DNA of 64,000 nucleotides from Gonapodya prolifera JEL478. Lineage: Eukaryota; Monoblepharomycota; Monoblepharidomycetes; Monoblepharidales; Gonapodyaceae. Numbering within the stretch: the stretch's first letter is position 1; the number at the start of each line of letters is the position of its first letter. Where the stretch lies: assembly GCA_001574975.1 (NCBI GenBank), contig KQ965732.1, positions 1,002,131 to 1,066,130 of the forward strand. Reading direction: 5' to 3'. Shown here piece after piece: positions 60,648 to 64,000 of this stretch. The translations under genes and the position numbers were made by a program. The notes under the pieces are model-generated. The model saw nothing but the letters and a program-made list of their open reading frames with translations, did not search any database and was not told the origin of the DNA.

Positions 60648-63600
60648 ATGGACACGCAGGTGGAAGAGATCCCAGGAGACAGCCCACGGCGCGACGCAGG
60701 AGGGGCGCTGCACGACCTGACCGACGAGGACCGCATGCAGCTGCTGTTCGGGTTCGATTCGCACGTTCCAGGCGACGGAGAGGACGGCGACGGTGCCAGT
60801 GATGACGCGGTGGGCGGCGATGCGAGGGGGAGGGCCGAATCGGGCGAAAGTTGGACGAGGGACTCGGAGCACGGTGGAGGGGAGAGGGCACACGAGGCCA
60901 AACAATCCAGCGACGACGACGACGAAGACGATTTCAGCTTCTTTGCGAGGAAAAACACCCGCGTGGGCAAGATGAAGCCCAGAAAGGCGACCACTGCACT
61001 TGCGCGTGTCCCGTCCTCGCCTGCACCAGCCTCTTCCACCAGCACCTCGCCCCAACACGCGCGCACGTCGGCAAAGAGAAAGCCATCTCACTCACCTCGC
61101 GTATCGGATGCATCTGACGCATCTGACGCCACGGACGGACCCCTCCCCTCTTCGTCATCCTCCCCCGACACCGACAGCGCACAGGCACAGGCTCCGGTGA
61201 AGAGGAAGAGACTCGCACTGCTCAAACGACCTGTGCAGGCGAGAACGTCTGATACCACACTCATTGAAGAAGACGACAACGTCGGGGCACTCCTCGAGGA
61301 CAAAGACGATAAAGACACTCGTGGTGACAAGTCCCGGCGCGAGAGTGAAGAGCCCCTCAACCGCGTCCCGTCGCCATTCTCCCCGATCAAGGCACTCCTC
61401 AGATCACCTTCCCCCTCTCCCTCCTCTCCCTCCTCTCCCTCCGCCTCCTCTCCCTCTTCCCCATCCTCCAGTCCCAAAGCATCCCCATCCAAGAACGGTC
61501 TCGACAAGAATGCGCAAGATTCGACCGAATGCGGCGCTGAAGCGAAGCGAGACACGGACGCGCTCGGGCTGGGGCCGGGCGATGACGACATGGACGTCGA
61601 TTTCCAGTTCAGTGGGGATGAAGCTGACGGGTTTGGCACGAGGGGCGGGCGGAATGCCAGGGTGGGTGTTTGGGGTTCATGGGGGGTTGGAGTTTGAGGG
61701 GGGGGGGGGTTGATCGGACGAGATTTGGGGGGTGAGGTTGATCAGACGAAATTTGGGGTGTGGGGTTGATCAGAAAAGATTTGGGGCGGGGATGAGACAA
61801 AGTCCAGCGTTGCATGTGTATGTGGACAACTTTGCTCACCGTTACCATCCCACCCCCACCCTAACTCGCACAGGCATCCTCTAAACGCGCCCTGCTCGAG
61901 ATGAAGAAGGAGACCGACAGGTTGTCCCGGCGTGAGTGCTCTGCTCTTAGCAGCCATTGTCGCCTTCGTCGGCGGATCGCTCACGCGTCGCATTGGTATC
62001 CTCTGGCACCTTGCCACCACCTCCACATCCTCCACCCCAACCCATCCAGTCTCCCATGTCGAACTCGTCCCCACCGTCGCCAACAAGCGCTCGCTCAAGG
62101 ACATGCTCGGGATGTACATGGGCGTCGTGGGCGTCAAGAACCCCGATTCCGTGGGCGCCGAGGGGATGAAGGAGGGTGAAGGTGCCAAGGACGGTGACGG
62201 TGTGAGGTGGGTTGTTAGGGTGCGGGTGGGCGGCGCAAAAGAGACGGTCGCAGGGGAGAACGAGATGGAGGTGAATGAGGGCAGATGTTGATCGCTGTGT
62301 GCCGAGTTTGGGCGCGGTTTTGTTGTGTGTTTGGCTTCTGGTCATACCTAACACGCTCCTTCCTTTTTCAAACCCCGTTTCGCCACTCCACTCCGCCACC
62401 ACACTTTTAGCCCCACCGACACCCCCGACCCCACCGCCCCCGCCCCCGAGACCGCCCCCGAGACCGCCCCCGCCGTGTCACCAGCTCGCCCCAAACCCCG
62501 TCTCACCGCCGACTCGGCCCTATCCGCCGCCACCTTGAGCAAGGGCCAACTCCCCATCGTGCGCCCCACTCGCGCACCATTATCTCGTACCACACTGCGC
62601 GGGCCGGACGAAGCGTTCGAGCTTGTCGTCGTCTCCACAAAACCCAACACCGCCTCCACCACCACCACAGCGCCAGGTGCCGCCGACCCCACCGCTCCCC
62701 CACCGGACCCGTCCAAAGCCCCACTCTCGCGGGCCCAGATGGAACTTCTGATCGAATCCCGTCTGCGCGACCATGTCGCCAAGGCCCGCGAGGCGCGTGA
62801 GGCCGTTGCGCGCCGCCGAAAGGAAAGGGCGGAGAAGAAGAAGAGGGAGCGTGAGGAGGAGGAGGAGAAAAGAAGGGAGAAGGAGAGGGAGGAGGGAAAG
62901 GGGTTCAGGAGGTTGAAGGTGGGTAGGAGGTGGGGGTGGCGGGAAGTGGGTGCTAGGGATTTGGATTCTGATAAGTGTTGGCACCCCCACGTGCGAATAT
63001 AGAAACTGGGCCAGCAGAACCCCGACTCGGGCGACGCGCTCACCACCGCCGCCGACGCAACCGCATCCACCTCGGCGCACGCGCCGGGCACGCCCGCGGT
63101 GTTCCGCATCCGCTCTGCCCGGGGGACGCCCGCCCCAACTCCGACACAGTCCCCCGCGGCCTCATGGGCGTTCGGGTCGCGCATCCCCGCGGGGCAGGGT
63201 GAGCCGCTGGGCACGCCCCGCGCGGGATCGGGGCACGTGGGGATTGAAGACGTTGGTGCGGATTCGGACGAGGAGGATGGCGGTCCTGTAGGTGGTGCGT
63301 TTGAGTGGGGTAGGACCGGTGCAGGGTGGGCGGAAGATGTGGCAACACAGCGTGAGGGTGATTCTGAGGGCGCAGGTGCAAGGGGAGGTGAAGGGGAGGA
63401 CAATGGGGATGGATTGAGAGGGACCGCGGGGGGACTCGCCAAGTTGTTTTTCGAGGGGACCCAAGTGGGGGGAAGCGCTGCGGACGGGATGTCACGGGGC
63501 GATGTGAGTCGTGGAGTTTTCAACGATTCGTGGACCGTGCTCTCGCAGGTTGACTCGTGACTTCCTCCTCTCCCCTCCACACGCAGTCTATCTTCGACCG

Positions 63601-64000
63601 CCTCCGTGCAGCGGGTGCGGAGCCGGACTTTGGTGACAACGACGGGACACCGCAGCAAGCCATGGGCAGGAGTGGGGAGAACCTGGCTGCGTTTTGGGAG
63701 GAGACGCAGGTGGACGGAAGTGTGCACCGAACCGGCGGTGATGAGGTGTGTTGTTGCTGTGGCGTTTTTTCGTGTTTGAGAGTGTAACTGACGATTGATA
63801 TTCTCCCCTCATCCCCTCTCAGTCTGCCTTCTCTGTCCTCGACAAGTTGCGCGCTCAAGCAGACGCCGACGTGGTATCGCTCAGACTTAGCCCAACACAG
63901 CACGATGCACCGCGAGATGCACCTGACGCGGCTCCTGGTTTGGACGCGTTCTTTGAGGAGACGCAAGTGCCGCAGCGGTCAAGGGGAGAACCATCGCAGG
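60648..64000 (+). CDS. Mrc1/Claspin-like replication-checkpoint mediator (3' end outside window)
   Basis: Adaptor between replication fork and checkpoint kinase. Exon 1 is acidic and Ser-rich ([14 protein letters not shown]), with an SPS-rich stretch near 61400. Intron 61662-61873 joins to [19 protein letters not shown], then [16 protein letters not shown] and KDMLGMY. This matches the conserved claspin block (SKKA..E...ETQRL, then a basic helix). A Thr/Pro-rich linker leads to a charged coiled coil ([20 protein letters not shown]), and then three repeats FFEGTQV, FWEETQV, FFEETQV (63.4-64.0 kb), the TQ sites expected of a Mec1/ATR-phosphorylated cluster. [10 protein letters not shown] and [11 protein letters not shown] precede the second and third repeats. 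The last third, including any further TQ motifs, is not in the window. Exon joins near 62.2-62.4 kb are uncertain. Confidence 0.75.
61698..61793 (+). repeat. G12 plus three 28 nt repeats in the Mrc1-like intron
   Basis: G12 at 61698-61709 is followed by units at 61710-61737, 61738-61765 and 61766-61793, each starting TTGATC and containing ATTTGGGG. The array lies wholly in the 212 nt intron at 61662-61873 and is G-rich on the coding strand, so the RNA could fold as a quadruplex. Confidence 0.75.

Noticed and set aside
62348-63727. Minus-strand 459-codon frame
   Set aside because: Antisense to the Mrc1-like exons; Ser/Pro/Ala-rich mirror of acidic/Gly-rich coding sequence with no domain.

Overview
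The window looks like a compact, intron-dense nuclear region of a fungus. Genes are split by many 50-110 nt GT-AG introns, sit tens to a few hundred bases apart on both strands, and use the standard code. Zn2Cys6 and bZIP regulators, a GT69/CAP59-type mannosyltransferase and an IGPD-type HIS3 mark it as fungal. Transmembrane proteins with cytosolic SH3 domains and ankyrin-SH3 proteins suggest an early-diverging zoosporic lineage (chytrid or Monoblepharis type), but no flagellar or ribosomal marker is present, so that placement is inference. I saw no rRNA, tRNA, CRISPR or mobile element.

Layout. 1-3350: two tandem GH26-like glycosidase genes, the first cut by the window edge, the second with a predicted membrane anchor. 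3.5-13.5 kb, all minus strand: a Zn2Cys6 regulator, an SH3-tailed membrane protein, an ankyrin/coiled-coil/SH3 protein and a bZIP factor. 13.6-17.2 kb: a Nudix-eIF2B fusion divergent from a GT69 mannosyltransferase. 17.4-27.1 kb: ABC-F ATPase ARB1, an ABCG half-transporter and an AVT1-like amino-acid transporter. 27.3-32.6 kb: an LCAT/PDAT-family acyltransferase carrying a C2-like insert, and a membrane-anchored FkbM-like protein. 32.9-37.8 kb: a Sgs1/BLM-type RecQ helicase. 38-45.6 kb: a CoA diphosphatase, an FlK-like thioesterase, a small polytopic membrane protein, a second ankyrin/SH3 protein, a family-16 methyltransferase and an SDR. 45.8-58.5 kb: an intronless unknown, a MINDY deubiquitinase with a CaaX tail, NAD kinase, p47/Shp1, a divergent TFIIB-family factor and an ArfGAP. 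58.9-64 kb: HIS3, divergent from a Mrc1/Claspin-like gene that runs off the end.

Most genes are housekeeping (ribosome biogenesis, NADP supply, histidine synthesis, Cdc48 adaptor, replication checkpoint, RecQ repair). Lineage-specific interest lies in the SH3 proteins, the LCAT-C2 fusion, the catalytic-glutamate change in ARB1, the TFIIB paralogue and repeats inside introns. Exon joins were inferred by eye from splice consensus and protein continuity; start codons and some small exons are provisional.
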